Positions 16,929 to 25,552 of a stretch of DNA of 64,000 nt are shown piece by piece. Every line of letters starts with the position of its first letter. Position 1 is the first letter of the stretch. Both the position numbers and the translations under genes were made by a program. Under the pieces are notes generated by a model. It had not been told where the DNA came from. It searched no databases and saw only the letters and a list, made by a program, of their open reading frames with translations. This DNA comes from Arthrobacter citreus (GTDB lineage: Bacteria; Actinomycetota; Actinomycetes; Actinomycetales; Micrococcaceae): contig NZ_CP151657.1 of NCBI RefSeq assembly GCF_038405225.1, forward strand, positions 620,001 through 684,000, given 5' to 3'.

Positions 16929-17935
16929 CGGCCGGCCGGTTCCCGGACCCGCTGGGAGCGCAGGACTTCCTGCACCCGGGGTTCGGGAACGTTGCCGGTG
17001 GACTCGGCCCAGCCCGGCTCCTGCCGCTGTCCGAACCACATCATTTCCAGCCGGCGCAGGGGTCCATGCAGCCGTTCGCCGGCCAGGGACGAGAGCCGGT
17101 AACCGCACCACAGCGCGCTGCGACACAGCCACGCGGGCAGGCGGACCGGCCTGCGCCCGCCCGCGGCTTCCAGCACTCCCGCCACGGTGGAGCGTTCCCA
17201 CGGCTGCAGCACGACGGCGGGAACCCCGCCGTCGTGCTGCCCCACCGTGATGATGAACTGCACCAGCGAGTCCACGGAACTGACCGGCGACGGAGCCGAC
17301 CCGGCTCCGGCCACCGAGGACAGTGGTGACGCCGCGAGCCGGGCGAGCGTGGCCGTGGTGGGCCTGCCCGGCCCCTGAACCGAGGTGGCCCGGATGGTCA
17401 CGGCACTGCATTCCCCGCCGGCACGGGCAGCCAGCGCGCGTTCGCCGAGGGCCTTGGACCGCGAATAGGCGGAAAACGGCTGCACATAGCTTGTTTCGTC
17501 GAGGAACGGGCGGTGGCCCTGGACGGCGGCGCTGCTCAGGTGCACAAACCGCCGCAGCCCGGCATCATCCGCCGCATCGGCAATCAGCACCGGCAGCAGG
17601 GAGTTGGCGCCGCGCAGGTCGGGAGAATCCGTTCCGCCCGGTGTGGCAAGGCCGGCCGCGTTGATGACCACCTCGGCGCCGGCGAAGGCGGCAGCCAGGC
17701 TGGAGCGGACCCCGGCAAGCGCTGCGGCCTCGGCCAGGATCCCGGCGGGGTCACCGGCGGATGACTGCAGCCGCGGCGCGGGGACAGCCTTGACCGTGAT
17801 TCCGGCCGCCGTCAGGCCCGAACAGACCCGCCCGCCGATAAAGCCGGTGGAACCCAGCACCACCCAGACCGGGGGTCGGGGAGTGGGGGACTGAAGATCC
17901 GGGGTTTCCTGCGGGGACGGGAGGTGCTGCGTCAA
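16925..17935 (-). CDS. NAD(P)-dependent SDR epimerase/dehydratase
   Basis: A 336-aa extended short-chain dehydrogenase likely to act on nucleotide sugars. The Rossmann motif VVLGSTGFIGGRV and the catalytic YSRSK (YxxxK), with upstream VHLSSAAVQG, are clear. The substrate is not predictable. The best start is TTG 17935: it overlaps the stop of the upstream glycosyltransferase as TTGA and gives TQHLPSPQET as the N-terminus. An in-frame upstream extension lies within the glycosyltransferase and is rejected. As the third gene of the minus-strand glycan operon it probably modifies or supplies a sugar donor for the two GT2 enzymes. Confidence 0.8.
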   Translation of the reverse strand: MTQHLPSPQETPDLQSPTPRPPVWVVLGSTGFIGGRVCSGLTAAGITVKAVPAPRLQSSAGDPAGILAEAAALAGVRSSLAAAFAGAEVVINAAGLATPGGTDSPDLRGANSLLPVLIADAADDAGLRRFVHLSSAAVQGHRPFLDETSYVQPFSAYSRSKALGERALAARAGGECSAVTIRATSVQGPGRPTTATLARLAASPLSSVAGAGSAPSPVSSVDSLVQFIITVGQHDGGVPAVVLQPWERSTVAGVLEAAGGRRPVRLPAWLCRSALWCGYRLSSLAGERLHGPLRRLEMMWFGQRQEPGWAESTGNVPEPRVQEVLRSQRVREPAGR

Positions 17936-18906
17936 ACCTGGTTCCGATCGTGGTGGGAAGTGTCCTTCAGCGGCTGGATGGGCTGCCAGGACGTGTCGTG
18001 CATGATGCGCCGGCTTTCGCGCCAGCCGCGCCACAGGCTGCCCACACCGGAAATGCGGTGTTCCACGGCGATGAGCCGCAGGACCTCCTTGGCGGCCGTC
18101 AGCGCGGTGCCCAGGGCAAACCCGGCGCGGTGGTATCTGCCGTGCGCCAGGAGGTACTGGGCGGTATGGCCGCGGTTGCGCATGGAGTAAAAGCGGCTGA
18201 GGTCGCTCGAGTCGTTGAGGTGGCGGATGCCAAGGTCAATCTGCTTCTGCGGGCGGACCTTCTGGAGCACAAAATCATTGACATACGTGACGTCGGTCAG
18301 CTGCGATGCAAGCCACCCGTAGATCTCGTCGTCACCGTTGATGAAGTAGCGTGCGTCCGGCAGCCCCATCCGGCGGACCAGGTCCGCGGAGATCAGCATG
18401 CCCTCGAAGCAGCCCACGTTGGTGGAAAAAACCGGGGAATCCCGGAAAACGTTGCCGCGGATGGGGATGTGGATGCCCAGGAACGGCAGGAAGCGGTGCT
18501 GCCAGAAGAACGGGTTGCCGGCGTCGTCCAGCCGCCGCCCGTGAATGCACTCATACGTTCCGGTCCACTTGGCCAGGGCCGCGGCGGCACCGGGGAGAAT
18601 GACGACGTCGTCGTCCATCACCCACAGCCAGGAGGCGCCCTCGGCGATGGCGCGCTCCACTCCGGCCGCAAACCCGCCGGCGCCGCCGGCATTGACGGTC
18701 AGGCGCAGGTTGACCACCGGCACGGCCAGCCGTGCCGCAGTGTCAGTGATGGCTTCCTGCGTGTCGTCGGTGCTGGCGTTGTCCACGACGATGATCCGTT
18801 CCGGTGCCGGATCCATGGTGGCCACCGAGTCCAGCAGGCCCCGCAGGTAGCGGGAGCGGTTGAACGTGGTGATGACGAGTGTCAGCGCGGGGTTGTCCGT
18901 CCTCAT
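17932..18906 (-). CDS. Family 2 glycosyltransferase
   Basis: A 324-aa GT-A fold glycosyltransferase. The N-terminal nucleotide-binding segment LTLVITTFNRSRYLRGLLDS is followed by VVDNASTDDTQEA, the acidic metal motif LWVMDDDVV, and a downstream NGDDEIYGWLASQL that may hold the catalytic base. The C-terminal YSMRNRGHTAQYLL echoes the YRNRGH motif of its neighbour, and the style resembles GlfT/rhamnosyltransferase enzymes. No membrane anchor is evident. ATG overlaps the stop of the preceding GT2 gene by 1 bp (TGATG). Donor and acceptor are unknown; context suggests cell-surface glycan assembly. Confidence 0.85.
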   Translation of the reverse strand: MRTDNPALTLVITTFNRSRYLRGLLDSVATMDPAPERIIVVDNASTDDTQEAITDTAARLAVPVVNLRLTVNAGGAGGFAAGVERAIAEGASWLWVMDDDVVILPGAAAALAKWTGTYECIHGRRLDDAGNPFFWQHRFLPFLGIHIPIRGNVFRDSPVFSTNVGCFEGMLISADLVRRMGLPDARYFINGDDEIYGWLASQLTDVTYVNDFVLQKVRPQKQIDLGIRHLNDSSDLSRFYSMRNRGHTAQYLLAHGRYHRAGFALGTALTAAKEVLRLIAVEHRISGVGSLWRGWRESRRIMHDTSWQPIQPLKDTSHHDRNQV

Positions 18907-19802
18907 CAGAACCCAAAGTCCGACGGCGGGCCGAACCGGCCGCGCATGCCGGAGGCGTAGGCGCGCAGCCAGGAGGCAAAGCCGCGCGGGTCACGGGTTT
19001 TGGCAAAGTGGACCGGGTAACCCACGGCGTCGGCGGCGAAGGAACGCAGGCGCTTGTATTTCCAGGTCAGGTGGCCGCGGTTGCGGTAAAAGTAGAACTG
19101 TTTGAAGGCATTTTCCGGAACCAGCACATGCAGCCGTTCCCCCGCCACCTGCTGGACCTCGCCCCAGGCCGCCGGATGGGTCAGGGCAACGGAGGTGACG
19201 GTGCCGAAGCGCACGCCGGCCCGGCGCAGGCGGATCATGAAGTCGGTTTCATCACCGCGGATGAAAAGCCGCAGATCCGGCAGCCCGACGCGGAAGAACA
19301 CGTCGGCGCGGATCAGGGCGCCGTTGAAAAAGTGCCCGACGCCGGGGATGAAGCCCAGCTTCTCCACCTCGGCGCGGTCATGGGTCAGCTTGCCGTTCAG
19401 TCGGAAATGGAAGGAGAGCGTGTCCGGATGCCCGGGGGCGACCACCAGCGGCAGGACCACATCCATGTTTTGTTCCCGGGCGGCCTCCAGCAGCGCTGCC
19501 AGGCAGGTCGGATCCTCGGGGTGGGCGTCGTCGTCCATGATCCAGATCCAGTCCGCGCCGGAGGCCAGGGCCGAAAGGATGGCCAGCGAGAAACCGCCCG
19601 CACCGCCCAGATTGGTCTTGGAGCGGATGTAGGTGACGGGCGCCGCGGACGACTCAGCGATATCCTGAACCGGAGTGTTCCCTGAATCCACCAAGGAAAC
19701 TGACGTAATGTTGCCGGTCTGGGCAGCCAAGGAGCCCAGAAGCACTGCAACGTCATCGGGACGGTCGAAGGTTACTGCTGCTACGGCCACTGAGTCCGGC
19801 AA
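18906..19802 (-). CDS. Family 2 glycosyltransferase
   Basis: A 298-aa GT2 enzyme. It shows VAVAAVTFDRPDDVAVLL at the N-terminus, NLGGAGGFSLAI, the metal-binding WIWIMDDDAHPED, RGDETDFMIRLRRAG and the C-terminal FYFYRNRGHLTWKYK. It is related to its downstream neighbour and probably adds a second sugar to the same glycan. The start is TTG 19802, supported by an AAAGGA site 5 nt upstream; GTG 19790 is an alternative without such a site. It is the first gene of the minus-strand glycan operon and diverges from the CapD-like gene across a 157-bp intergenic region. Confidence 0.85.
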   Translation of the reverse strand: MPDSVAVAAVTFDRPDDVAVLLGSLAAQTGNITSVSLVDSGNTPVQDIAESSAAPVTYIRSKTNLGGAGGFSLAILSALASGADWIWIMDDDAHPEDPTCLAALLEAAREQNMDVVLPLVVAPGHPDTLSFHFRLNGKLTHDRAEVEKLGFIPGVGHFFNGALIRADVFFRVGLPDLRLFIRGDETDFMIRLRRAGVRFGTVTSVALTHPAAWGEVQQVAGERLHVLVPENAFKQFYFYRNRGHLTWKYKRLRSFAADAVGYPVHFAKTRDPRGFASWLRAYASGMRGRFGPPSDFGF

Positions 19803-19863
19803 AATGATCCTTTCGAGGCAACCCGGATGAGCGGCACAAGCCGAACGGAGAAGGGTGTGCAGT

Positions 19864-19869
19864 TAGAAT
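19864..19869 (+). promoter_or_regulatory. Candidate -10 (TAGAAT) for the CapD-like gene
   Basis: TAGAAT lies in the divergent intergenic region, about 90 nt upstream of the dehydratase start. No matching -35 is visible. It is the best promoter-like hexamer on the plus strand here. Confidence 0.4.
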
Positions 19870-19959
19870 GCTGATGAGTTTCCAGTCTATTACACCGGAT
19901 TCTTCTGAACTGTGTTGCAACCACCGAGAAGAGAACCGGGGAACTACCCGTTGAGGATT

Positions 19960-21894
19960 ATGAGGCAGACAAGCACTGACGAGCGCGGTCCTTCGCGCGA
20001 CGAAAAACCTGCGCTGTGGCTGTGGTCCCAGTACATTCTGGATTCGCTGGCCTGGATCGTGGCCATAGTCCTGGCGCTGGTTCTTCGCTACGAGCTCACA
20101 GTGGACCAGATCAACCCCGGCGGTGTAGCGGTCTTCTGCGGGGCCGCGGTGCTGGTGCAGCTGATCGTTGGATATTCCTTCGCGCTGTACCGCGGAAGGT
20201 ACAGCTTCGGAAGTTTCCACGAGATGCGCCTCCTGGCGATCGTCACCCTGGTGGTGGCAGCCATCCTCGTCATGGTCAGCGCACTCTTCGGACTGACCAT
20301 CGACATTCCCCGCAGCACCGGAATGATCGCCTTCCCGTTTGCCTGCCTGTTCATGGCCGCCATGCGCTACCTCAAGCGGATGTATGTCGAAGGCAAGGCC
20401 CGCCCGGGCGACCAGGCGCAGCGCACCCTGGTGTACGGCGCCGGTTTCCTGGGCAGCTCGCTGGTCACCCGCATGATGAAGGACCCAGAGTCTCCGTACT
20501 ACCCGGTGGGGCTGATCGACGACGATGCGGCCAAGAAGCACCTGCGCCTGGCCACCGTGCCGGTGCTGGGCAGGCTGGATGACCTCCGTGAAATTGTCCA
20601 GCGCACCCGCGCCACCGTCCTGGTGATCGCCATCGCCGACGTCGAGGCCCGCCAGGTGCGCGAAGTCACCGACCACGCCAACGGACTGAACCTGAGGGTG
20701 CTGGTCCTGCCCCCGCTGAAGGACATGCTGAGCAAGGGCGCTGCAGCCGGCCTGACCGACTTCCGCGAAGTGGCGGTGGAGGACCTCATTGGCCGGCGCC
20801 CCGTGGACATCCATGTGGAGGAAGTGGCCGGGTACCTGACCGGGCGCAAGGTGCTGGTCACCGGTGCCGGCGGTTCCATCGGCTCCGAACTGTGCCGGCA
20901 GATCACCGCCTTCGATCCCGCCGAGCTGATCATGGTGGACCGGGATGAGACCGGACTGCAGCTGACGCAGCTGTCCATCACCGGCCATGGCCTGCTCAAC
21001 GGCAAGGACACCGTCCTGGCGGACATTCGGGACTCCGCAGCCCTGGAGGAAATTTTCGCTGACCGGCGGCCCGACGTCGTTTTCCATGCCGCCGCACTCA
21101 AGCATGTTTCGCTCCTGGAGCAGTACCCGCAGGAGGCCTGGAAGACCAACGTGCTGGGAACCGCGAACGTCCTGCGCGCCGCCAAGAAGGCCAACGTCAA
21201 GTACTTCGTGAACATCTCCACCGACAAGGCGGCCAACCCCACCACGGTGCTGGGACACTCCAAGCGCGTAGCCGAGAAGCTCACCGCGTGGATGGCCGGA
21301 AGCACCGGCGAACGCTACGTCTCGGTGCGGTTCGGCAACGTCATTGGCAGCCGCGGATCCATGCTGCCGCTGTTCACCGAGCAGATCCGCCAGGGCGGCC
21401 CGCTCACCGTGACGGACCCGGAAGTAACCCGCTTCTTCATGACCATCCCCGAGGCCTGCCAGCTGGTGATCCAGGCCGGTGCCATTGGCCGCGGCGGCGA
21501 AGTGCTGATCCTGGACATGGGGGAGCCGGTCAAAATCCTCGACGTTGCGCGGCGCATGATCGACATGTCCGGCAAGGACATCGAGATTGTCTTCACCGGC
21601 CTGCGGCAGGGCGAAAAACTGCACGAGATCCTGGTGGGCACGGGCGAAGACGATTCACGGCCGCTGCACCCGAAGATCTCCCACACGGCAGTGGACGAGC
21701 TCAACCCCTCGGACCTGCGGTTCGAGGACTGGCTGAAAAAATGCGGCGTGGATTCCCACGGCGGGCTGCTGCCCCCGGTCACCGGGATTGGTGATGTCCG
21801 CGCTCCCGCCGCCGGCACCGGGGGAGCGGCCAACAGCGGCCATGCCGACCTGCGCCCGCTCAGCGGCGGCGCCGCGGAACGGCGGACGGGCTGA
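19960..21894 (+). CDS. Membrane nucleoside-diphosphate-sugar epimerase/dehydratase (CapD/WbpM/FlaA1 family)
   Basis: A 644-aa polysaccharide-biosynthesis protein. Four N-terminal membrane helices (~15-130) are followed by a CoA-binding-like Rossmann domain (LVYGAGFLGSSLVTRM). The catalytic SDR domain follows (VLVTGAGGSIGSELCRQI, DVVFHAAALKHVSLLE, NISTDKAANPTTVLGHSKR). The family converts UDP-GlcNAc to 4-keto-6-deoxy sugars. The start is uncertain: ATG 19960 is listed, TTG 19951 has a GGGGAA upstream, and GTG 19912 is also in frame. The stop overlaps the wecA-like ATG by 1 bp (TGATG), tying dehydratase and lipid-linked initiation together. Confidence 0.88.
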   Translation: MRQTSTDERGPSRDEKPALWLWSQYILDSLAWIVAIVLALVLRYELTVDQINPGGVAVFCGAAVLVQLIVGYSFALYRGRYSFGSFHEMRLLAIVTLVVAAILVMVSALFGLTIDIPRSTGMIAFPFACLFMAAMRYLKRMYVEGKARPGDQAQRTLVYGAGFLGSSLVTRMMKDPESPYYPVGLIDDDAAKKHLRLATVPVLGRLDDLREIVQRTRATVLVIAIADVEARQVREVTDHANGLNLRVLVLPPLKDMLSKGAAAGLTDFREVAVEDLIGRRPVDIHVEEVAGYLTGRKVLVTGAGGSIGSELCRQITAFDPAELIMVDRDETGLQLTQLSITGHGLLNGKDTVLADIRDSAALEEIFADRRPDVVFHAAALKHVSLLEQYPQEAWKTNVLGTANVLRAAKKANVKYFVNISTDKAANPTTVLGHSKRVAEKLTAWMAGSTGERYVSVRFGNVIGSRGSMLPLFTEQIRQGGPLTVTDPEVTRFFMTIPEACQLVIQAGAIGRGGEVLILDMGEPVKILDVARRMIDMSGKDIEIVFTGLRQGEKLHEILVGTGEDDSRPLHPKISHTAVDELNPSDLRFEDWLKKCGVDSHGGLLPPVTGIGDVRAPAAGTGGAANSGHADLRPLSGGAAERRTG

Positions 21895-22892
21895 TGCTGC
21901 TGGCCCTGTGCACGGGTGCGGCGTTCCTGGCGAGCCTGCTGCTGCCGTTCGGATTCATTCCCCTGCTGCGCCGGCTCGGCGTCCTGGACATACCGAATGA
22001 GCGGTCATCCCACACCAAGGTGGTGATCCGCGGCGTTGGCGTGACCATCGCCGCCGGCGTCCTTCTGGGGCTCGCGCTGTCCCTGCTGACCGGACTGGTT
22101 GCAGTGGACCGGTCCATCGTGCTCATCCTGGCCGTGCTGATCGCTGCGGCGTCGCTGCTGGGCTGGATCGAGGATTTCCGGGGACTCTCCGTCCGGGTCC
22201 GGGCCGGCCTCCAGCTCCTCCTGGGAATCCTGGGCACCGCAGCCCTGGTCTGGACCATGGAGCAGAGCTACTGGTGGGTTCCGGTGGGGGCGCTTGCCAT
22301 CGCCGGGTACATCAACGTGGCCAACTTCATGGACGGCGTCAACGGCATTTCCGGACTGCACGGCATGGCCGTGGGAATCCTGTATACGGTGGGCGGCGTG
22401 CTCGGCGACCAGGCCTGGATGACAGCCGCCGGTGCAGTCACCGCCGCCGCCTTTGCCGCCTTCCTGCCATGGAACCTGGGCCGCGGTTCGGTGTTCATGG
22501 GCGACGTCGGCAGCTATCTGCTCGGCGCGTCGGTGTCCGGTATTGCCGTGGCTGCCTTCCTGGCCGGCGTCAATGTGGAGTACCTGCTCTTCCCGGTCCT
22601 CATCTACCTGGCCGACACCTTCTCCACGCTCCTGATGCGCGTCAGCCGCGGTGAGCGCTGGTACGCCGCACACCGGCAGCACGTGTACCAGCGCCTGACC
22701 GATGCGGGACTGAGTCATCTGCAGTCAGCTGCCGTGGTCACCCTGTGCACCGTCCTCACCGGCGCGGCCGGCATCGTCGTCGCCGAAGCCGGCGCTGCGC
22801 CCAAGGTCGCCGTGACACTCTTCGCACTGGCCGTGGTGGTGCTTTACCTGCTTTCGCCGCGTATCTTTCGGCGGCAGCGCACGAGTGTGTGA
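21894..22892 (+). CDS. WecA/MraY-family phosphoglycosyltransferase
   Basis: A 332-aa polytopic membrane enzyme (about ten helices) that transfers a sugar-1-phosphate from a UDP-sugar to a polyprenyl phosphate, starting a lipid-linked glycan. Family hallmarks: DIPNERSSHTKVVIRGVGV near the N-terminus, the Asp motif GWIEDFRGLSV, NVANFMDGVNGISGLHG, FMGDVGSYLLGA, and a His-rich loop RWYAAHRQHVYQRL. It resembles WecA/Rfe of actinobacteria, which often sits just upstream of the atp operon as here. The exact sugar cannot be read from sequence. Confidence 0.9.
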   Translation: MLLALCTGAAFLASLLLPFGFIPLLRRLGVLDIPNERSSHTKVVIRGVGVTIAAGVLLGLALSLLTGLVAVDRSIVLILAVLIAAASLLGWIEDFRGLSVRVRAGLQLLLGILGTAALVWTMEQSYWWVPVGALAIAGYINVANFMDGVNGISGLHGMAVGILYTVGGVLGDQAWMTAAGAVTAAAFAAFLPWNLGRGSVFMGDVGSYLLGASVSGIAVAAFLAGVNVEYLLFPVLIYLADTFSTLLMRVSRGERWYAAHRQHVYQRLTDAGLSHLQSAAVVTLCTVLTGAAGIVVAEAGAAPKVAVTLFALAVVVLYLLSPRIFRRQRTSV

Positions 22893-22934
22893 GCCTGCGT
22901 GACGTGCCCGGCGGGCGCCCACTTCTATGTGCTG

Positions 22935-22940
22935 TAGAAT
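22935..22940 (+). promoter_or_regulatory. Candidate -10 (TAGAAT) of the atp operon
   Basis: TAGAAT preceded by TG sits in the 115-bp gap between the wecA-like gene and the atpI-like gene, about 68 nt upstream of that start. The GC-rich region upstream offers no good -35. It is the only strong -10-like hexamer in the gap. Confidence 0.5.
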
Positions 22941-23007
22941 TTGTACCGTCGCGGATTCCCGCGCCGCCGCTCCCACCCGCCCCGGCCCGAAGGATGTTCC
23001 AAAAGTT

Positions 23008-23517
23008 ATGAGCCCCGCAGACGGTGCCCAGACTGGACGTCCCGTTGCCGTATCCGGACCCACCTCCAACCCTTGGCTCGCCATCTTCGGCACGTCAATG
23101 AAGTGGACGGGCCTCCTGGTTGGCGTCCTCGGAGTGGCAGCCCTGATCGCTGCCGGCACCCCGGCCCTGTTCAGCGTGCTGTTCGGCTGGGCGCTAATCA
23201 TCGCCTTCAGCGGTGTCAGCCTCCTGATCGTCCACGTGGTGGGCCGCGACAATCCGCACGGCGCCATGGCCATGTTTGCCTTGATTTACATCGTCAAGGT
23301 GGTGGTGCTCGCCGTGGTGCTGCTGATGATCGGAAAGCCCGCATGGCTCGACGGTACGTGGTTCCTCACCGCCGCCGTGGCAACCGTTGTGGTGTGGCAG
23401 GCCGCGGAAATCCGCGGCTTCTCCCGGATCCGATTCCAGCTGTACGACGACGGCCCCGGGGAAACACCGCCGGCGGCACACGCGGAACCATTAGCAAAAG
23501 GGGAAAAGGATGTCTGA
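23008..23517 (+). CDS. ATP synthase protein I-like membrane protein
   Basis: A 169-aa protein with four predicted membrane helices (WTGLLVGVLGVAALIAAG, LFGWALIIAFSGVSLLIV, AMFALIYIVKVVVLAVVLLM, WFLTAAVATVVVWQAA) and a hydrophilic tail. By position and topology it is the actinobacterial AtpI-like protein encoded ahead of atpB, proposed to help c-ring assembly or metal transport. ATG 23008 (MSPADGAQ) is chosen over an upstream in-frame extension that contains the promoter. It overlaps the next gene by 8 bp. Confidence 0.8.
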   Translation: MSPADGAQTGRPVAVSGPTSNPWLAIFGTSMKWTGLLVGVLGVAALIAAGTPALFSVLFGWALIIAFSGVSLLIVHVVGRDNPHGAMAMFALIYIVKVVVLAVVLLMIGKPAWLDGTWFLTAAVATVVVWQAAEIRGFSRIRFQLYDDGPGETPPAAHAEPLAKGEKDV

Positions 23518-23779
23518 AAAGCCTGGCTTCGACACCGAGTCCACTTACGACTCCGGCATGCGCGTCTTCAGCTACATCATTGGCGGGATCGTCGCCTGGG
23601 GTTTGGTAGGGTGGTTTTTGGACAATCTGTTCGAAACTCAGTGGTTGGTGCTCATCGGTATTCTCTTCGGAGCTGCCGCCGGATTCTACCTGACCAAAGT
23701 GCACGGCCTGACCGGAAGCAAACCTGCGAAAGCCAGCGTCGGCCATCCAGCCCACGACCGTGAAGAAGCCGAACAGTAA
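23510..23779 (+). CDS. AtpZ/AtpI-family small membrane protein
   Basis: An 89-aa protein with two membrane helices (VFSYIIGGIVAWGLVGWFL, WLVLIGILFGAAAGFYL). It matches the small AtpZ family found in front of F1Fo operons; in other bacteria AtpZ with AtpI has been linked to cation supply or assembly of the ATP synthase. It overlaps the previous gene by 8 bp and has an AAAAGGA site. Having both this and the 169-aa protein suggests an I/Z pair. Confidence 0.82.
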   Translation: MSEKPGFDTESTYDSGMRVFSYIIGGIVAWGLVGWFLDNLFETQWLVLIGILFGAAAGFYLTKVHGLTGSKPAKASVGHPAHDREEAEQ

Positions 23780-23797
23780 TGCCACAGATTTTAGACC

Positions 23798-23815
23798 GGG
23801 CAACTAGCTTTGCCC
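23798..23815 (+). other. Intercistronic stem-loop, atpZ-atpB
   Basis: GGGCAA (23798-23803) pairs with TTGCCC (23810-23815) across the 6-nt loop CTAGCT. The structure lies in the 79-nt gap before atpB. There is no T-run, so a terminator is unlikely. Confidence 0.55.
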
Positions 23816-23858
23816 CGACACACACGCCCGATGAAGGACACAGCAGAGAGGAAACGCG

Positions 23859-24665
23859 TTGATCGCGCTTGCACTCCCGGCCACTAATGAAGGTGGATTC
23901 GTTCCGCCGGCCATTGACGAAATGCACCTCCCTGAGATTTTCCCGTGGGGCGCCGAGTACGGAACCGGTGTTGGCAAGCAGATGCTGCTGGTCTTCATCT
24001 CGGTCATCATCATCGCCGTGTTCTTTATCCTCGCTTCCCGCAAGGGGAAGCTTGTGCCGGGGCGGCTGCAGTTCCTGGGCGAATTCGGTTACGGCTTTGT
24101 CCGTAACGGCATCGCCAAGGACGTGATTGGCGAGAAGGACTTCCTCAAGTTTGTTCCTTTCCTCTTCGCGCTGTTCTTCTTCATCATCGTCAACAACATT
24201 TACGGAGCCATTCCGTTTATCCAGTTGCCGAGCTTCTCCCATCCGGGCGGAGCCTACCTGCTGGCCGCGATCGTCTACTTCACGTGGATCGGTATCGGCA
24301 TCAAGAAGCACGGTATGAAGTACTTCGTGATTGCCACCGTTCCTTCGGGCGTGCCGTGGTACATCCTTCCGGTTTTGGTACCGATCGAAATAATCTCCAA
24401 CTTCCTGGTCCGGCCGATCACGCACAGCCTGCGTCTGTTCGCCACCATGATGTCCGGACACCTGATCATCATGCTCGCCGGCGCCGGCATTGAATACCTC
24501 CTGGTCCTCCAGGACAACATCCTGCTCCAGGCCTCTTCAGTGCTGGTGCTGGGCGGCGGTATCGCCATGTACATGCTTGAAGCGCTGATCATGGTGCTCC
24601 AGGCCTACGTTTTCACCCTGCTGACCGCCATTTACATCCAGGGCGCGCTGGCGGACGATCACTAA
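23859..24665 (+). CDS. atpB: F1Fo ATP synthase subunit a
   Basis: A 268-aa integral membrane stator subunit forming the proton half-channels. About six helices are seen. The essential Arg is in the conserved helix [14 protein letters not shown], with other conserved patches at HLPEIFPWG near the N-terminus and [12 protein letters not shown]. The start is TTG 23859 with an AGAGGAAA ribosome site at ideal distance. The weaker TTG start may help keep subunit a at 1 copy against ~10 c subunits (inference). Two hairpins separate it from atpE. Confidence 0.97.
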   Translation: MIALALPATNEGGFVPPAIDEMHLPEIFPWGAEYGTGVGKQMLLVFISVIIIAVFFILASRKGKLVPGRLQFLGEFGYGFVRNGIAKDVIGEKDFLKFVPFLFALFFFIIVNNIYGAIPFIQLPSFSHPGGAYLLAAIVYFTWIGIGIKKHGMKYFVIATVPSGVPWYILPVLVPIEIISNFLVRPITHSLRLFATMMSGHLIIMLAGAGIEYLLVLQDNILLQASSVLVLGGGIAMYMLEALIMVLQAYVFTLLTAIYIQGALADDH

Positions 24666-24705
24666 GCTTCCCTTCCGGGAACCCAAGCTTCCCTTCGGGG
24701 AAACC
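24664..24705 (+). other. Duplicated hairpin pair upstream of atpE
   Basis: Two direct-repeat copies of AAGCTTCCCTTC each form a 5-bp hairpin TTCCC/GGGAA. The first (24668-24681) has loop TTCC. The second (24689-24702) has loop TTCG closed by C-G, the very stable cUUCGg tetraloop. They fill the atpB-atpE gap, where E. coli has a translation-enhancing region for atpE. Confidence 0.8.
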
Positions 24706-24748
24706 CCAAGCAACCTGCCCTCAGGGCATCTTGAAAGGAAAAATGAAC

Positions 24749-24961
24749 ATGGAAATCACGGGTAGCCTCAACGCAATCGGCTATGGCCTCTCCGCTATCG
24801 GCGGCGCCATCGGCGTGGGCCTTGTCTTCTTCGCCTACATCAGCGGCGTTGCACGCCAGCCGGAGGCACAGCGCGTCCTCCAGCCGATCGCCTTCCTGGG
24901 TCTGGCACTGACCGAAGCACTCGCTATTCTTGGTCTGGTTCTCGCGTTTATTCTTGGCTAA
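24749..24961 (+). CDS. atpE: F1Fo ATP synthase subunit c
   Basis: A 70-aa hairpin subunit of the rotor ring. Helix 1 contains the Gly-rich [15 protein letters not shown]. The polar loop is ARQPEA (RQPE at 36-39). Helix 2 carries the ion-binding Glu56 in [10 protein letters not shown]. The lack of Na+-type ligands suggests a proton-driven ring. ATG 24749 has AAAGGA at good spacing; ATG 24743 (adding MN) sits too close to it. Hairpins just upstream may boost its expression relative to subunit a. Confidence 0.95.
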   Translation: MEITGSLNAIGYGLSAIGGAIGVGLVFFAYISGVARQPEAQRVLQPIAFLGLALTEALAILGLVLAFILG

Positions 24962-25000
24962 TCCCAGCCGACCGACCAACCAAGCAGATAGGACGGGTGA

Positions 25001-25551
<551 letters not shown>

Positions 25552-25552
<1 letters not shown>

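Noticed and set aside
18904-19802. Horizontally acquired island with mobile elements around the glycosyltransferases
   Set aside because: No transposase, integrase, direct repeats or clear GC drop is visible; I keep only the weaker claim of an inserted glycan module.
19753-21624. 623-codon minus-strand ORF opposite the CapD-like gene
   Set aside because: The plus strand has clear SDR motifs; the minus frame is His/Gln/Gly/Val-rich with no domain.
24664-24705. Terminator between atpB and atpE
   Set aside because: Stems are only 5 bp, there is no T-run and the operon must continue into atpE.
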